Positions 29,806 through 40,400 are shown, counted from the stretch's first letter. The stretch is 51,305 bases of DNA from Alistipes sp. (GCA_017451685.1 JAFTNV010000021.1:1-51305), one strand, 5' to 3'. The notes: generated by a model not told the origin, from the sequence alone. Made by a program: numbers and translations.

Positions 29806-32220
29806 TTACTTCTTGAAGAGTCTTAGAATCTTCTTAAGGTAGCCCTTCAGACCATTATTACCCTCCAAATTCTTGTAGTAGTCGTAGCCATAGCCGAAAC
29901 CTCCTGTACGCCTGCTGTATGTCACATCGTTGAGAATAATGCTCATGTTGTGGAACTTCTTCTCGAGGTAGAGGTTCTCGATGTCGGGAAGATGACGACG
30001 GTCGAGGTTACCCTGGCGTATAACGTATACGGTGAGGTCTACGAGGCGGTCGATGATGATGGCATCGGCAACAGCGAGGGCAGGCACGCTATCTATGATG
30101 ATATAGTCGTAGCGCTCGCGCAACTCCTTCATGAAGTCCTCCATGCGCTGCGACATAAGCATCTCGGTGGGGTTAGGTGGCTGGGGACCCGAGAAAATAA
30201 AGTCGAGGTTCGAGATATTCTCGCTCTTATTTATAATATCGTTGATAGAGGTGATATTATTCGATAGGTAGCCCGTCAGGCCACGACGATCGTTGCGGTG
30301 ACCCATGCTCTTGGTGAGCGTGCGACGACGCAGGTCGATGTCGATAACTACGGTACGCTTACCCGAGGCTGCGAGTGTGGCAGCGAGGTTTAGCGACACG
30401 AAGGTCTTACCGCTATGGGGTATCGACGAGGTGAACATGAGCACCTTAACCTCGTTATCCACAGCCATGAAGTTGAGGTTCGTGCGTATCATGCGGAATG
30501 CCTCAGAGAGCGAGTCGCGACCCTCCTCCTTGACGATGATGGGCTCGTGGCTCTTGCCGTTAAACTTGGGCACATCACCGAGGAAGGGTATCGTCAACGC
30601 CTCCTCAATGTCGCGGCGTGAGCGTACCGTGGTGTTGAGCATCTCGCGAACATAGATGACACCCACGGGGATGGCAAGACCCAAGATGATGGCGATAAGG
30701 TATATCATCGAGCTGTTGGGGCTCACGGGCTTATTGCTTCCGTAGGCGAGGTCGACAACGCGAGCGCTGCTCTCGGCCGTAGCACCCATGAGGGCGGTCT
30801 CCTCGAGCTTCGTGAGGAGGTATATGTAAAGCTCCTCCTTAACCTTCTGCTGGCGCGCCTTTGTGAGAAGCTCCTTCTCCATCGTCGGCGAGCTGTGCAT
30901 CTTCGAGTCGGCAATGTTCTGCTGGCGGTTTACCTGCTCAATCTGGAGGTTAAGACCCTCGATGTGTGACTCGAGTGACGACTCGATAGCCTTGCGTACG
31001 TCGGCAAGCTGAGCCTCAAGGTCGGTGATGATGGGGTTGCTCTGCGACGACGATGAACGTAGACGGTCGTACTGCAATACGTTCTCGTTGTACTGCGCAA
31101 TCTGTGTTGCGAGGGCCGACGATGCGCCACTCATCGACACCGTGGTTGCAGGGATGAGGGCGTTGGGGTTCTCCACATCGCGGATGTAGGCGAGGATATA
31201 CTCCGCCATCTCGCGGTTGGCCTCTAACGAGAGGGCATCCTTGCGCAACTGCTTCATCTCCTCGGCGCCGAGAAGCACCTCGTCCTTGGGACTATAGAGG
31301 CGGTTCTGCTGCTTGAAGTCAGCAATGTCGCTGTCGGCAAGGTTCAGCTCCTCGCTCAGCGACACAAGGCGCTCCTTGATAAACTCACCCGTGAGGTTCG
31401 ATATCGTGCGCTTATCCTCGATAGCATCGATGTTGTAGGCGTCGATGATGCCGTTGATGACATGCTCGGCACGCAGGGGCACCTGGTCGGTCATCGTAAT
31501 AGAGATGATAGATGCCAACTTGTCGGCAATCTGGCAGTTGAGCTGCTTGCGATACATCTCCACAGCCTCATTCAGCGGGAGCTTCGTCACCTTAATCTCC
31601 TCGTCCTCGTAGCGCTCGAGGTAGGGTGTCGCAACCATGGTGATGTTGCCCAGCGGTGTGCTCACCGTGTCGCCCACATGAAGTTTTACGCGACTATTGG
31701 CACCCTCAATCATGCCCTCCTTGTCGTAGAAGTCGTAGAGCGTGATGGTGCCATTCTTGTCTATCTTGTACTGGAACGAACCAAACTCCGAGTCATCCGC
31801 CGTGAGGAACTTGGCCAACAGCGGTGTGCGACCGTAGATGTCCGATGTGCGCAGACGACCCTCGGTGGTGTAGCGCGTGGCGAGGTCGTACTTCTCGACA
31901 ACCTGCTCCATGAGCTTGCGCGACTGGAGGATGTGCACCTCGTTCTCTGCCGAGCGACGGCCCAAGCCTCCGAGGATGTCGTTGAAGGCTGTCATCTCGG
32001 CGCCCGAGCCCTTACGCGAGTCCTTGACAAGGACGGTGGCGGTGCGCTGATATGTAGGCGCCGTGCGCTGTATATATAGGAAGGCGACGCCTCCACAGAT
32101 GACTACCGATAGGATAAACCAATACCAATACGATAGCGATATTTGCAGAAGGTCGCTAAACGAAAGACCGTTGCCCTTGGGCTCGGTGGCTGTCTGCTGT
32201 ATATTTGTATTCTCCGACAT
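29806..32220 (-). CDS. Wzc-like polysaccharide co-polymerase / BY-type tyrosine autokinase
   Basis: An inner-membrane protein that controls chain length and export of capsule or exopolysaccharide. The 804-residue protein has TM1 (about residues 30-50), a Wzz/GNVR periplasmic region with long coiled coil (about 240-470) and TM2 (about 505-525). The cytoplasmic kinase domain has Walker A FTSSIPHSGKTF (Lys605) and Walker A' VVIDIDLRR. The C-terminus carries a Tyr cluster (GYGYDYYKN), the usual autophosphorylation tail. It follows the Wza-like gene by 23 bases. No polymerase or glycosyltransferase genes are adjacent. Confidence 0.92.
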   Translation of the reverse strand: MSENTNIQQTATEPKGNGLSFSDLLQISLSYWYWFILSVVICGGVAFLYIQRTAPTYQRTATVLVKDSRKGSGAEMTAFNDILGGLGRRSAENEVHILQSRKLMEQVVEKYDLATRYTTEGRLRTSDIYGRTPLLAKFLTADDSEFGSFQYKIDKNGTITLYDFYDKEGMIEGANSRVKLHVGDTVSTPLGNITMVATPYLERYEDEEIKVTKLPLNEAVEMYRKQLNCQIADKLASIISITMTDQVPLRAEHVINGIIDAYNIDAIEDKRTISNLTGEFIKERLVSLSEELNLADSDIADFKQQNRLYSPKDEVLLGAEEMKQLRKDALSLEANREMAEYILAYIRDVENPNALIPATTVSMSGASSALATQIAQYNENVLQYDRLRSSSSQSNPIITDLEAQLADVRKAIESSLESHIEGLNLQIEQVNRQQNIADSKMHSSPTMEKELLTKARQQKVKEELYIYLLTKLEETALMGATAESSARVVDLAYGSNKPVSPNSSMIYLIAIILGLAIPVGVIYVREMLNTTVRSRRDIEEALTIPFLGDVPKFNGKSHEPIIVKEEGRDSLSEAFRMIRTNLNFMAVDNEVKVLMFTSSIPHSGKTFVSLNLAATLAASGKRTVVIDIDLRRRTLTKSMGHRNDRRGLTGYLSNNITSINDIINKSENISNLDFIFSGPQPPNPTEMLMSQRMEDFMKELRERYDYIIIDSVPALAVADAIIIDRLVDLTVYVIRQGNLDRRHLPDIENLYLEKKFHNMSIILNDVTYSRRTGGFGYGYDYYKNLEGNNGLKGYLKKILRLFKK

Positions 32221-32243
32221 AGTTTATATCTTTCAGGGTGAGA

Positions 32244-33044
32244 CTATTTGCTTATCGTGAAGATGGTGAGTAGAAGCGTTGCCAACGATATGCCCGTAGA
32301 GGCGAGAGATATCCAGAACGACCTGTTCTGGTTAATCTCTGCCGTGGCAGCCTTATACTTGTTGGGGCTCACGATGATGACGTCGTTCTGCTCGATGTAG
32401 AAGCATGGCGACGAGAAGATGTCCTGCGAGCGTAGGTCGAGCTTCGTAACCACGCTCTTGCCATCCTTTTCGCGGATGACGGCCACATTCTCACGATCGC
32501 CATAGATGGTCAAGTCACCGGCCAATGCCAGCGCCTCGAATATCGTCAGCTGATCCTTGTTGATGTCGTAGCGTCCGGGCCTTGTAACATCGCCAATGAT
32601 GGATACCGTGAGCTTCGCAAAGCGTACGTTGACCTTCGGGTCGGCGATATACTCGCCATCGACAATCATCTTCTCGATCTTATCCTCGGCCTCCTCGCGC
32701 GTAAGACCGCTAACCTTCACCTCGCCAATGATGGGAAGGGTGATGTAACCCTTGCTGTCTACCGTGAGCACCTGAAGGCTGTTCTCGTTAGCCGTGCTAT
32801 TCATCACCATGCCCGACAAGGCGTTGTAGCTTGTCGAGGTGTTAAACGGTGCTGCCAGCTCGGGATTCTTGCTGTTGACAACAACAGTAATCTGATCCAA
32901 GGGCTTGATGTGAATGACGTAGTTGTCGGGGAGGACGACCTCCGAGCCGCTCTCTACATCCTGAAGGTAGAGCACTCGGCGCTGTGCATTACATGCGCTA
33001 AGCAACACTACTAATCCGATAATTAGTAACTTGTAGTATCTCAT
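32244..33044 (-). CDS. Wza-like polysaccharide export lipoprotein
   Basis: This outer-membrane channel component for polysaccharide export has 266 residues. A lipoprotein signal ends LLSAC (Cys18). The poly_export domain has YVIHIKPLDQITVVVNSKNPEL and GYITLPIIGEVKVSGLTREEAE. An SLBB-type domain follows (SIIGDVTRPGRYDINKDQLTIFEALALAGDLT). A C-terminal helix (WISLASTGISLATLLLTIFTI) can span a membrane. It is shorter than E. coli Wza (379), as usual in this phylum. The pair with the Wzc-like kinase is preceded by a promoter. Confidence 0.92.
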   Translation of the reverse strand: MRYYKLLIIGLVVLLSACNAQRRVLYLQDVESGSEVVLPDNYVIHIKPLDQITVVVNSKNPELAAPFNTSTSYNALSGMVMNSTANENSLQVLTVDSKGYITLPIIGEVKVSGLTREEAEDKIEKMIVDGEYIADPKVNVRFAKLTVSIIGDVTRPGRYDINKDQLTIFEALALAGDLTIYGDRENVAVIREKDGKSVVTKLDLRSQDIFSSPCFYIEQNDVIIVSPNKYKAATAEINQNRSFWISLASTGISLATLLLTIFTISK

Positions 33045-33129
33045 ATTGTTTTGTGTATTTGTCCTAATTATTTACACCATTTTCCGAAAACATATCGGCG
33101 AGGTATGGACACACCGACATAATTTCTTG

Positions 33130-33137
33130 CAAATATA
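33130..33137 (-). promoter_or_regulatory. -7 box of the export genes
   Basis: The minus strand reads TATATTTG, 85 bases upstream of the Wza-like start. A TTG is found 22 bases further upstream (plus 33160-33162), slightly longer than the usual spacing. It separates the export genes from the regulator genes above. Confidence 0.5.
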
Positions 33138-33225
33138 AGTAAAATATCTTACTTCACTGCAAAAAATCAGAAAAATGATGCACAAACACAATTTTTTATG
33201 TCGATTGTGTGCTGCGAGAGGGGTG

Positions 33226-34002
33226 TTAGTTGCTGTCGAGCCAATCCAAGAAGTCCGATGTGCGGCTGCGGCTCACGACCACATCATCCTCGGCACGTGG
33301 CGATAATTGCAACTTCAGGCGTGTGCCCAAGTGCTTCGATATGTTCTCTATCGAGTTTATCGCGACGATGTAGCTGCGCGATATGCGGAAGAATATCTTC
33401 GGGTCGAGCATCTCCTGCACCGTGTCGAGCGAGTAGTCCAGCAGGCGGCGTGTGCCGTTACGACAGATGGCATACGTGCTCTTATCCTCTGAGTAGCAGT
33501 AGGCTATGTCGTCCGTAGGGATGATGATTATCTTCTCTCCTGTCTTCACAATGAAGCGCTTCTTGTACTCCTTATCCTTCGGCATGCCGGCCCTTGTGAC
33601 GATGTCGATAAGGCGCTCGATGTTGGGCGAGGTGCGCTGCTCGAGGCGCTCCTTGCAGCGCTCCCAGGCACGTGTCAGCTCGCTCTCCTCGATGGGCTTG
33701 AGGAGGTAGTCTACGCTGTTTATTTTGAAGGCATTGACGGCATAGTTGTCGTATGCCGTGGTGATGATTACCTCCGCCGTGACATTTACCTCGTCGAAGA
33801 TGTCGAAGCATACCCCGTCCGAGAGCTCCACATCCATGAATATAACATCGGCACCCTCGGGGTTCTCCTCCAACCACTTTACGGTCGAGCGTACCGAGCT
33901 GAGTGTCATCACTATGCGGCTATCGGGACAACACTTGTCAATGAGTTTCTTGAGGTTTAACTGCGCAGGGATCTCGTCCTCTACGATAAGCACTTTTATC
34001 AT
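33226..34002 (-). CDS. LytTR-family response regulator
   Basis: This is a DNA-binding response regulator. The 258-residue protein has a receiver domain (1-120) with acidic pocket VEDE and phosphoacceptor Asp57 in VIFMDVELSDG, and Lys in LLKPIE. A C-terminal LytTR DNA-binding domain (about 150-250) has FIVKTGEKIIIIPTDDIAYC and FFRISRSYIVAINSI. It overlaps the kinase gene by four bases (ATGA), so they are translationally coupled partners. The target is unknown; the Wza/Wzc-like genes directly downstream are the obvious candidate. Confidence 0.93.
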   Translation of the reverse strand: MIKVLIVEDEIPAQLNLKKLIDKCCPDSRIVMTLSSVRSTVKWLEENPEGADVIFMDVELSDGVCFDIFDEVNVTAEVIITTAYDNYAVNAFKINSVDYLLKPIEESELTRAWERCKERLEQRTSPNIERLIDIVTRAGMPKDKEYKKRFIVKTGEKIIIIPTDDIAYCYSEDKSTYAICRNGTRRLLDYSLDTVQEMLDPKIFFRISRSYIVAINSIENISKHLGTRLKLQLSPRAEDDVVVSRSRTSDFLDWLDSN

Positions 34003-35387
34003 ACTATCGGGAGTTTTACTATAAATTCTCTATCGCTCTTTACGACGCTTATCTCGTGACCCGTGATGTCGAGGTACTGACGTCGTATGTTTGCCAAGCC
34101 GAGGTGTGTCGACGGCTGTCCGTGGGTGCGTAGTTGGAGGTTGTTTCTCACCACCAACCTATCGTCCTCGGTGGCTATATTTATACGTAGCGGTGTGTCG
34201 CCGCTTACGATGTTGTGCTTTGTGGCATTTTCGACCAATAGTTGGAGTGCGCAGGGCACGACCATCTTGTTTAGAAGGCTCTTGTCGATATCCCATTCAA
34301 CAACCATTCCCTCGATGAAGCGCTCCTTCAAAAGGTCGATATATTTTGTCGTAAACTCTATCTCCTCGCTCAGCTTCACGAGGGGCTTGTTATCGTTGCT
34401 GAGCATATAACGATACGTGCCCGCAAGCTTACGTATGAAGGCACTTGCGCGCTCCGTTTCGTGCTCCTGCACAAGGTAGTCGAGGATGCCCAACGAGTTA
34501 AACAAGAAGTGGGGGTTTATCTGCTGCTTCAGACGCTCGTACTGATACTCCGTGCGGTGCTTCATCTCGCGCTCCTCGCGCAGTGCTCGGTGCGACTCCA
34601 TGGCTGCCTGTATCATGTAACATACAGTTATGATTATCAGGTCTATAAGGAGTGCTGCCGAGAGCGTGCGAACAAACTCCTCGAGGCTATCCCCGGGGTT
34701 CGAGAAGTAGGGTGCATCGAAGTATATCAGCGCGGCGGATAGGGCAGGTATCGCAAGTGTCGATATGGCTAACGCGAGGGTCGTAATCTTAGCCTTTTTG
34801 TTATCCTTTGTCGAGTGGCGCGAGATTGTCAACGTGAGGATTATGTTTCCTGCTAAAAGTAGTAGTAGTGCCCAGCTGTTTCCCATCACGTCCATCATGT
34901 TTGTCAGCAGCATTCCCTCGGTGAAAATCTCAGCTCTATCCATTGCTACGTAGACCATTCGTAGGATAAGAATCGAGATTGCGACAATTATGATGTTGCG
35001 CGGTGTTATGCTTTGCCTCTTGTTGTTGCTCTGTATGCGCTTCACGCGCATCGTTATGTGGTCTGTCGCGAGACCTAAAATCGTGGTAATGATGAATGTA
35101 GATATGGCCGGTGCGAGGTGGCTATCATTCACTACGTGCATCATGGGCTCCCATAGCCACGAGCCGAAGATAAAGCCCAATAATGTCACCACAAGGGTCA
35201 ATACCGCCATTATCTCCACACGTGTGTTGTTGCGCATCGACACCACAATAACCATCGTTATAGTTAGTATCGTCAGAGGAATGTCGTCATAATAATCCAG
35301 CACCCTCGACAGCATCGACACCCCAAAGTGAAGCACCGCAAAGATTAGTACAATCGCCTTATTATTTATCGCCCTAAATCCATTCAT
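33999..35387 (-). CDS. LytS-type sensor histidine kinase
   Basis: The 462-residue membrane kinase has about six to eight hydrophobic helices in the first 260 residues with very short loops and no large sensor domain. A coiled linker and a His_kinase domain follow, with QINPHFLFNSLGILD, phosphorylated His293. The ATPase part is unusual for the family (ENATKHN as N box) and ends HLGLANIRRQYLD. The signal is probably in the membrane or a lipid-soluble ligand. The MFS gene of the starch locus is divergent, 420 bases away. Confidence 0.92.
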   Translation of the reverse strand: MNGFRAINNKAIVLIFAVLHFGVSMLSRVLDYYDDIPLTILTITMVIVVSMRNNTRVEIMAVLTLVVTLLGFIFGSWLWEPMMHVVNDSHLAPAISTFIITTILGLATDHITMRVKRIQSNNKRQSITPRNIIIVAISILILRMVYVAMDRAEIFTEGMLLTNMMDVMGNSWALLLLLAGNIILTLTISRHSTKDNKKAKITTLALAISTLAIPALSAALIYFDAPYFSNPGDSLEEFVRTLSAALLIDLIIITVCYMIQAAMESHRALREEREMKHRTEYQYERLKQQINPHFLFNSLGILDYLVQEHETERASAFIRKLAGTYRYMLSNDNKPLVKLSEEIEFTTKYIDLLKERFIEGMVVEWDIDKSLLNKMVVPCALQLLVENATKHNIVSGDTPLRINIATEDDRLVVRNNLQLRTHGQPSTHLGLANIRRQYLDITGHEISVVKSDREFIVKLPIV

Positions 35388-35807
35388 AGTGACAAATGTA
35401 CAATAAATTAATCAAATATCCAAAAATGGTTTTGCGTTCCTCTTGTGATGTCCCTTTTGTCATATTGAGCGAAACGAAGTGAAGTCGAAATATCTTACTC
35501 CCAATCTTAGTCAAAAGCGCTCATGCAAATCTCGACATACCGTTGCTCAAAGCTTTGGGCCATAGCTTTAGCTACTATTCCAATATCGTGCCACACATTG
35601 CGCCCTTCGTTCCATTCGGTCGTGAAATAGCGCAATTCGTCGCTCGTATTTACCCTTTGGGTAGAAATCATTTGTTTGTTTGACTTTTTTTAGTAAAATT
35701 TGTAGTGTTAGAGCTGTATAGTTATTAAAATTTTTTAATAATACCCATGCGGTCAGCTCGAAAATTTTTAGGACAAGATACAAACGATTATTAAAATTTT
35801 TGAAAAT
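35388..35807. other. 420-base intergenic region between kinase and starch locus
   Basis: Contains a repeat-like stretch GTCATATTGAGCGAAACGAA and its continuation to about 35495 (starting 35459), of a type scattered in many Bacteroidota genomes. A possible promoter follows: TTTG at 35671-35674, a 19-base spacer and TAAAATTTG at 35694-35702 (one base longer than TAnnTTTG). A leader of about 100 bases with AT-rich stems then leads to the transporter gene. A weak minus-strand frame (35568-35813) is not supported as a gene. Confidence 0.45.
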
Positions 35808-37331
35808 ATGCAAAAGCCTACACTTTCATTCTGGCAGATGTGGAATCTGAGCTTCGGTTTCTTCGGTGTGCAGATGGCATTCGCACTCCAAACATCGCAG
35901 AATAGCCGTATTTTTGAGACGCTCGGAGCGGATCCTCATAACCTCGGCTATTTTTGGATTCTTCCTCCATTGATGGGTATGATTGTTCAGCCTATCGTTG
36001 GTTCAATGAGCGATAAGACGTGGTGTAGATGGGGCCGTCGTAAACCCTATCTCTACGTAGGAACGCTCATTGCTGCAATCGTTATGTTCTTATTCCCTAA
36101 TTCGGGTAGCTTCAGTTTCCAGAGCGTTGGTGCTGTTATGGCCTTCGGTGCTGCGATGCTTATGCTTCTCGATACCTCGCTCAATATGGCGATGCAGCCC
36201 TTCAAGATGATGGTGGGCGATATGGTGAACAATGAGCAGAAGGCTAAGGCCTATTCGATTCAGAGTATGCTATGTAACGCTGGACAGGTGGTTGGTAGCT
36301 TGCTGCCTAAGTTGTTAGCGATATTGTTTGCTGGTGGTGTTGTTGCCACTGCGGCTGTGGCTATTAGCGATGATGAGCCGGTTGCTGATGCCCCCGCGCC
36401 AGAGACAACCATTGTTGTAGATGCGACTGAGGGTGAGGCTTCGATAGCCGCTGTTGTTGTGGCCGTGGATGATACCGAGGATGTAGCTGCGATAGATTCT
36501 CCCGCAGTTCCATCTGCTGAGAATATCGTTGAGACGGCAGTTGTGGCCGAGGATAGCGTCAAGAAGGAGGTGCCCGAGTCGCTTAAATGGTCATTCTACA
36601 TCGGTGCTATCGTGATGATTATATGCGTTATTGTCACCAGCGTTAAGGTCAAGGAGTTCACCCCCGAGCAGTATGCTAAGCTTAATGGCGTTAATGCAGA
36701 TGATAAGAGCCAGAATACGAATTTTATCTATCTCTTGCGTAATGCTCCCGCTGCTTTCTGGCAAATTGCCGTTGTGCAATTCTTCTGTTGGTTTGCCTTT
36801 ATGCTTATGTGGACATACACCAACGGAGCTATTGCTGAGAATGTATGGGGAACATCCGATAGCTCGAGCTTGGCGTTCCAGGATGCAGGTGACTGGGTTG
36901 GCGTGTTGTTCGCCGTTCAGTCGGTGGCATCGGTAGTGTGGGCTCTTGTATTGCCATACTTCCGCACTACGAAGATGGCCTATTCGACGAGCTTGCTCAT
37001 TGGCGGTATCGGCTTTATCTCTACATTGTTCATTAAGGATCAGTATGCGTTGTGCGTATCATATGCCTTGATTGGCTGCGGATGGGCTGCTATGCTTTCA
37101 ATGCCATTTGCGCTACTTACCAACTCGTTGTCTGGAAAGTCTATGGGTGCATACTTGGGCTTGTTCAATTGCACGATATGCTTGCCACAGATCGTAGCAT
37201 CGTTGGTAAGCGGTATGATCCTTACGGCTTGTGGCGGCGAGCGCATATATATGCTTGTCATTGCGGGTGTGTCGTTGCTCTTGGGTGCTGTGGCAGTCTT
37301 TGGTATCAGCACAAAGCGCAAGGAGGAGTAG
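35808..37331 (+). CDS. SLC45-like MFS sugar transporter with large periplasmic insert
   Basis: An inner-membrane carrier, likely for maltose or short maltodextrins. The 507-residue protein has 12 hydrophobic segments. It starts LSFWQMWNLSFGFFGVQMAFALQ, carries the cytoplasmic motif GSMSDKTWCRWGRRKPY between TM2 and TM3 and a similar FALLTNSLSGKSMGAYLGLFN later, which fits the SLC45/GPH-like sugar group. Between TM5 and TM6 (residues about 187-253, bases 36366-36566) is an insert rich in Ala, Val, Thr, Asp and Glu without Arg; from the topology it is periplasmic. Similar carriers normally have a short loop here. Its place before SusC/SusD supports a maltose role. Codons are more AT-ending than in neighbouring operons. 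Confidence 0.88.
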   Translation: MQKPTLSFWQMWNLSFGFFGVQMAFALQTSQNSRIFETLGADPHNLGYFWILPPLMGMIVQPIVGSMSDKTWCRWGRRKPYLYVGTLIAAIVMFLFPNSGSFSFQSVGAVMAFGAAMLMLLDTSLNMAMQPFKMMVGDMVNNEQKAKAYSIQSMLCNAGQVVGSLLPKLLAILFAGGVVATAAVAISDDEPVADAPAPETTIVVDATEGEASIAAVVVAVDDTEDVAAIDSPAVPSAENIVETAVVAEDSVKKEVPESLKWSFYIGAIVMIICVIVTSVKVKEFTPEQYAKLNGVNADDKSQNTNFIYLLRNAPAAFWQIAVVQFFCWFAFMLMWTYTNGAIAENVWGTSDSSSLAFQDAGDWVGVLFAVQSVASVVWALVLPYFRTTKMAYSTSLLIGGIGFISTLFIKDQYALCVSYALIGCGWAAMLSMPFALLTNSLSGKSMGAYLGLFNCTICLPQIVASLVSGMILTACGGERIYMLVIAGVSLLLGAVAVFGISTKRKEE

Positions 37332-37488
37332 GGTAATCCTACCCCCCCCCGCTGTAAAACGGAGACGCAAAACGAGTGCGGCAGACTATAATGCGGCGCG
37401 ATGTGAGTGGCATAACGTGAAATGCGGCAAAACGGAAAATACAATATATATATAACTATTAACTATTATTAACTAACACTAAAACACT
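37332..37488. other. Leader between transporter and SusC with C9 run and repeated motif
   Basis: The region holds nine C residues (37342-37350), three copies of AAAACG and three of TGCGGC within about 80 bases, then an AT-rich stretch with TATATATATA before the SusC start. No clear -7 box was found. It may be an untranslated leader processed from a longer transcript or a target for a regulatory RNA. Confidence 0.4.
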
Positions 37489-40400
37489 ATGAGAAAATTC
37501 TTAACTATGTGTTTGGGTCTTGCTATCTTAGCGATGGCTATCCCCGCCCAGGTGTTTGCCCAGTCGGGTAGATACGATGTTAAGGGTGTGGTAGTTGATG
37601 CTACAGGTACGCCTGTTATCGGCGCCTCTGTTGTAGAGCAGGGCACGACAAACGGTATCACTACCGACGTTAATGGTCAGTTCCAGCTCAGCGTTAGCAG
37701 CGCCGAGTCTATTGTGACCATTAGCTTCATTGGCTACGAGACCAAGGCTCTTGCAGCTAACTCAACGGAGCTTCAGCGCGTTGTTTTGGCTGAGGATTCG
37801 GCTATGATCGACGACATCGTGGTCATCGGTTATGGTACTGTGAAGAAGGAGGACATGACGGGTTCGGTTGTTGCCGTTAAGGCTGACGAGTTGAACCGCG
37901 GTGCTGTCGTATCTACACAGGACATGATGCAGGGTAAGGTTCCCGGCTTGCAGGTTATCCCCGGTGATGGTGGCCCTAACTCGGGCTCTACTATCCGTAT
38001 CCGTGGTGCTGCATCATTGCACGCCTCGAATGACCCTCTTATCGTTATCGACGGTGTGCCCATTGCAAATAATGCAGGTTCGGGTATGTCTAACCCCTTG
38101 TCGTTGGTTAACCCCAACGATATCGACTCGTTCACCGTATTGAAGGATGCTTCAGCAACGGCTATCTACGGTTCGCGTGCATCTAACGGTGTAATCATCA
38201 TCACCACGAAGAAGGGTAAGGGTAACAAGATTAACTTCTCTTATAATGGTTCGTTCAGTGTTTCGACTAACTCTGATACGATGCAGGTTATGAGCCCTGA
38301 GCAGTTTGTTGACTTCGTTGACACAAACTTCCCCGTAGGCACTGCTAATGGCGATGCTATTGCAGAGTTCCGTGGAAAGTCATTGACTGACTGGCAGAGC
38401 CTTATCTTCCGCACGGCACTCTCGCATGACCATAACGTAGGACTCTATGGCAGTTATAAAGATGGTAAGGGCAACATTGAGCTTCCCTACCGCGTATCAA
38501 TCGGTTATACAGGCCAGCAGGGTACTCTGGAGACTTCAAAGTTCGATCGCGCTACACTTGATGTTAGCCTTGCACCTAAGTTCTTAAATGATCACCTTAC
38601 AGTATCTCTTAATGCTAAGGGCGTTTATACTCACCAGAATTATGCTGATGGTGGTGTTGTTGGCACAGCAGCCTTCTATAACCCTACGGTAGACCCATAT
38701 TGGCGTACTGACGATGGTGAGATAGACTACTCAACAACTAATGGTTATTATAATATTGGCGATGGCGAGGGTGAGCAGTTTAATCCTAACGAGCTTGCGG
38801 CAAACAACCCATTGTCAATGTTGTATGATGTCGAGAAGTATTCTAATACATATCGTACCTTGGGTAATATTGCTGTCGACTATAAGGTTCATGGTTTGGA
38901 GGCTTTGCGCTTCAATCTTAATCTTGGTATGGACTGGTCGAAGACAAACGAGTATGATGGTGTAAATCCTGGTTCTGTTCAGGCATATAAGGATTCGGAT
39001 GCTATGGGTGTCGGTAAGTACACCAAGAAGATGTGGCTCCGCCGTAACCACCTACTTGACTTCTATGGAAACTACAACGAGACATGGGGTAAGCACACCC
39101 TCGATGCTACGTTGGGTTACTCATGGCAGCACTTCTATGGTGGTGACCGCGATATTACGTACTATAACGATACACACAAGCAGTATGAGAAGAGTACAGG
39201 TGCATTGAGCCAGGAGGAGAGCTATCTTGTATCGTTCTTCGGTCGTATCAACTATTCGTTCGACTCACGCTACTTGTTCACCTTCTCACTCCGTGCAGAT
39301 GGTTCTTCGAAGTTTGCTCAGGGCAACCGTTGGGGTTACTTCCCCTCAGCAGCCTTTGCATGGAATGCTAAGAGCGAGTCGTTCTTGGAGGATGTAGATG
39401 CCGTATCGGCATTGAAGCTTCGTTTGAGCTACGGTCAGACCGGTCAGCAGGAGATTGGTAACTACATGTACCTTGCTCGTTATTCACTCTCTGAGAATGA
39501 CCTCTCACACATGGCAAACATGGGTAGCGATGGTCTTTCTCACATGCTTTCGCCTACCGCCTATGACCCCAATATCAAGTGGGAGACGACTACAACCTAC
39601 AATGTTGGTGTAGACTTCGGTTTCTTGGATGGTCTTATCAATGGTAGCATCGATGTATACCGTCGTGATACACATGACCTTCTTAACTGGGTGACTATAC
39701 CTATGGGTGCAAACTTCGGTACGAACCTCCTTACAAACGTAGGTTCTATCCGTAACCAGGGTGTTGAGTTCTCATTGGACTTCAACCCCGTACGTACGGC
39801 TGATTGGAGCTTGCGCTTTGGCATCAATGGTACGTTCCAGGATACTAAGTTTACGAAACTTAACAATACTACCAATGAGGAGTGGTTGAATACATTGGCT
39901 ATCGGTACCGGTGGTCTTGCGCTTCAGGTTCACAAGACGGGCTACTCTCCGTATACATTTGTTACCTTCAAGCAGGGCTATGATGCTAATGGTAAGCCTA
40001 TCCAGAATGGTTTGTGGGATCTTAACAATAACGGTAAGACAGATGAGGGCGACCGTTATATTACTGAGAAGAGCCCCTCTCCTGACTTCTTCTTTGGTGT
40101 AAACCTTAAGCTTAGCTACAAGAATTGGGACTTCGGCTTCAACGGTCACGGCTCTGTTGGCAACTACGCATTCAATGCATTCTATGCTCAGAACTCTGTT
40201 GCTCGTGTTGATACTCGTGGTGGCTTGTCTAACTTTGCATCAACAGTTCTTCGTACAGGCTGGTTGAACACTTCTAATACTAAGCAGCAGAGCTGTTCTG
40301 ACCTCTTCTTGGAGGATGCATCATTCTTCCGTTTGGATGACATCAACCTTGGTTATACGTTCGAGGATCTTGGTACTACCGACCTTGACTTGCGTATTGC

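Noticed and set aside
35388-35807. tRNA or small structured RNA gene in the gap
   Set aside because: No cloverleaf, CCA end or known RNA signature could be found by eye.
35568-35813. 81-residue minus-strand frame before the sugar transporter
   Set aside because: It overlaps the transporter start and the candidate promoter, has a Phe/Asn/Leu-rich start and no clear -7 box. It is treated as intergenic or repeat DNA, although the block FYPKGKYERRIALFHDRMER looks oddly protein-like and may recur elsewhere.
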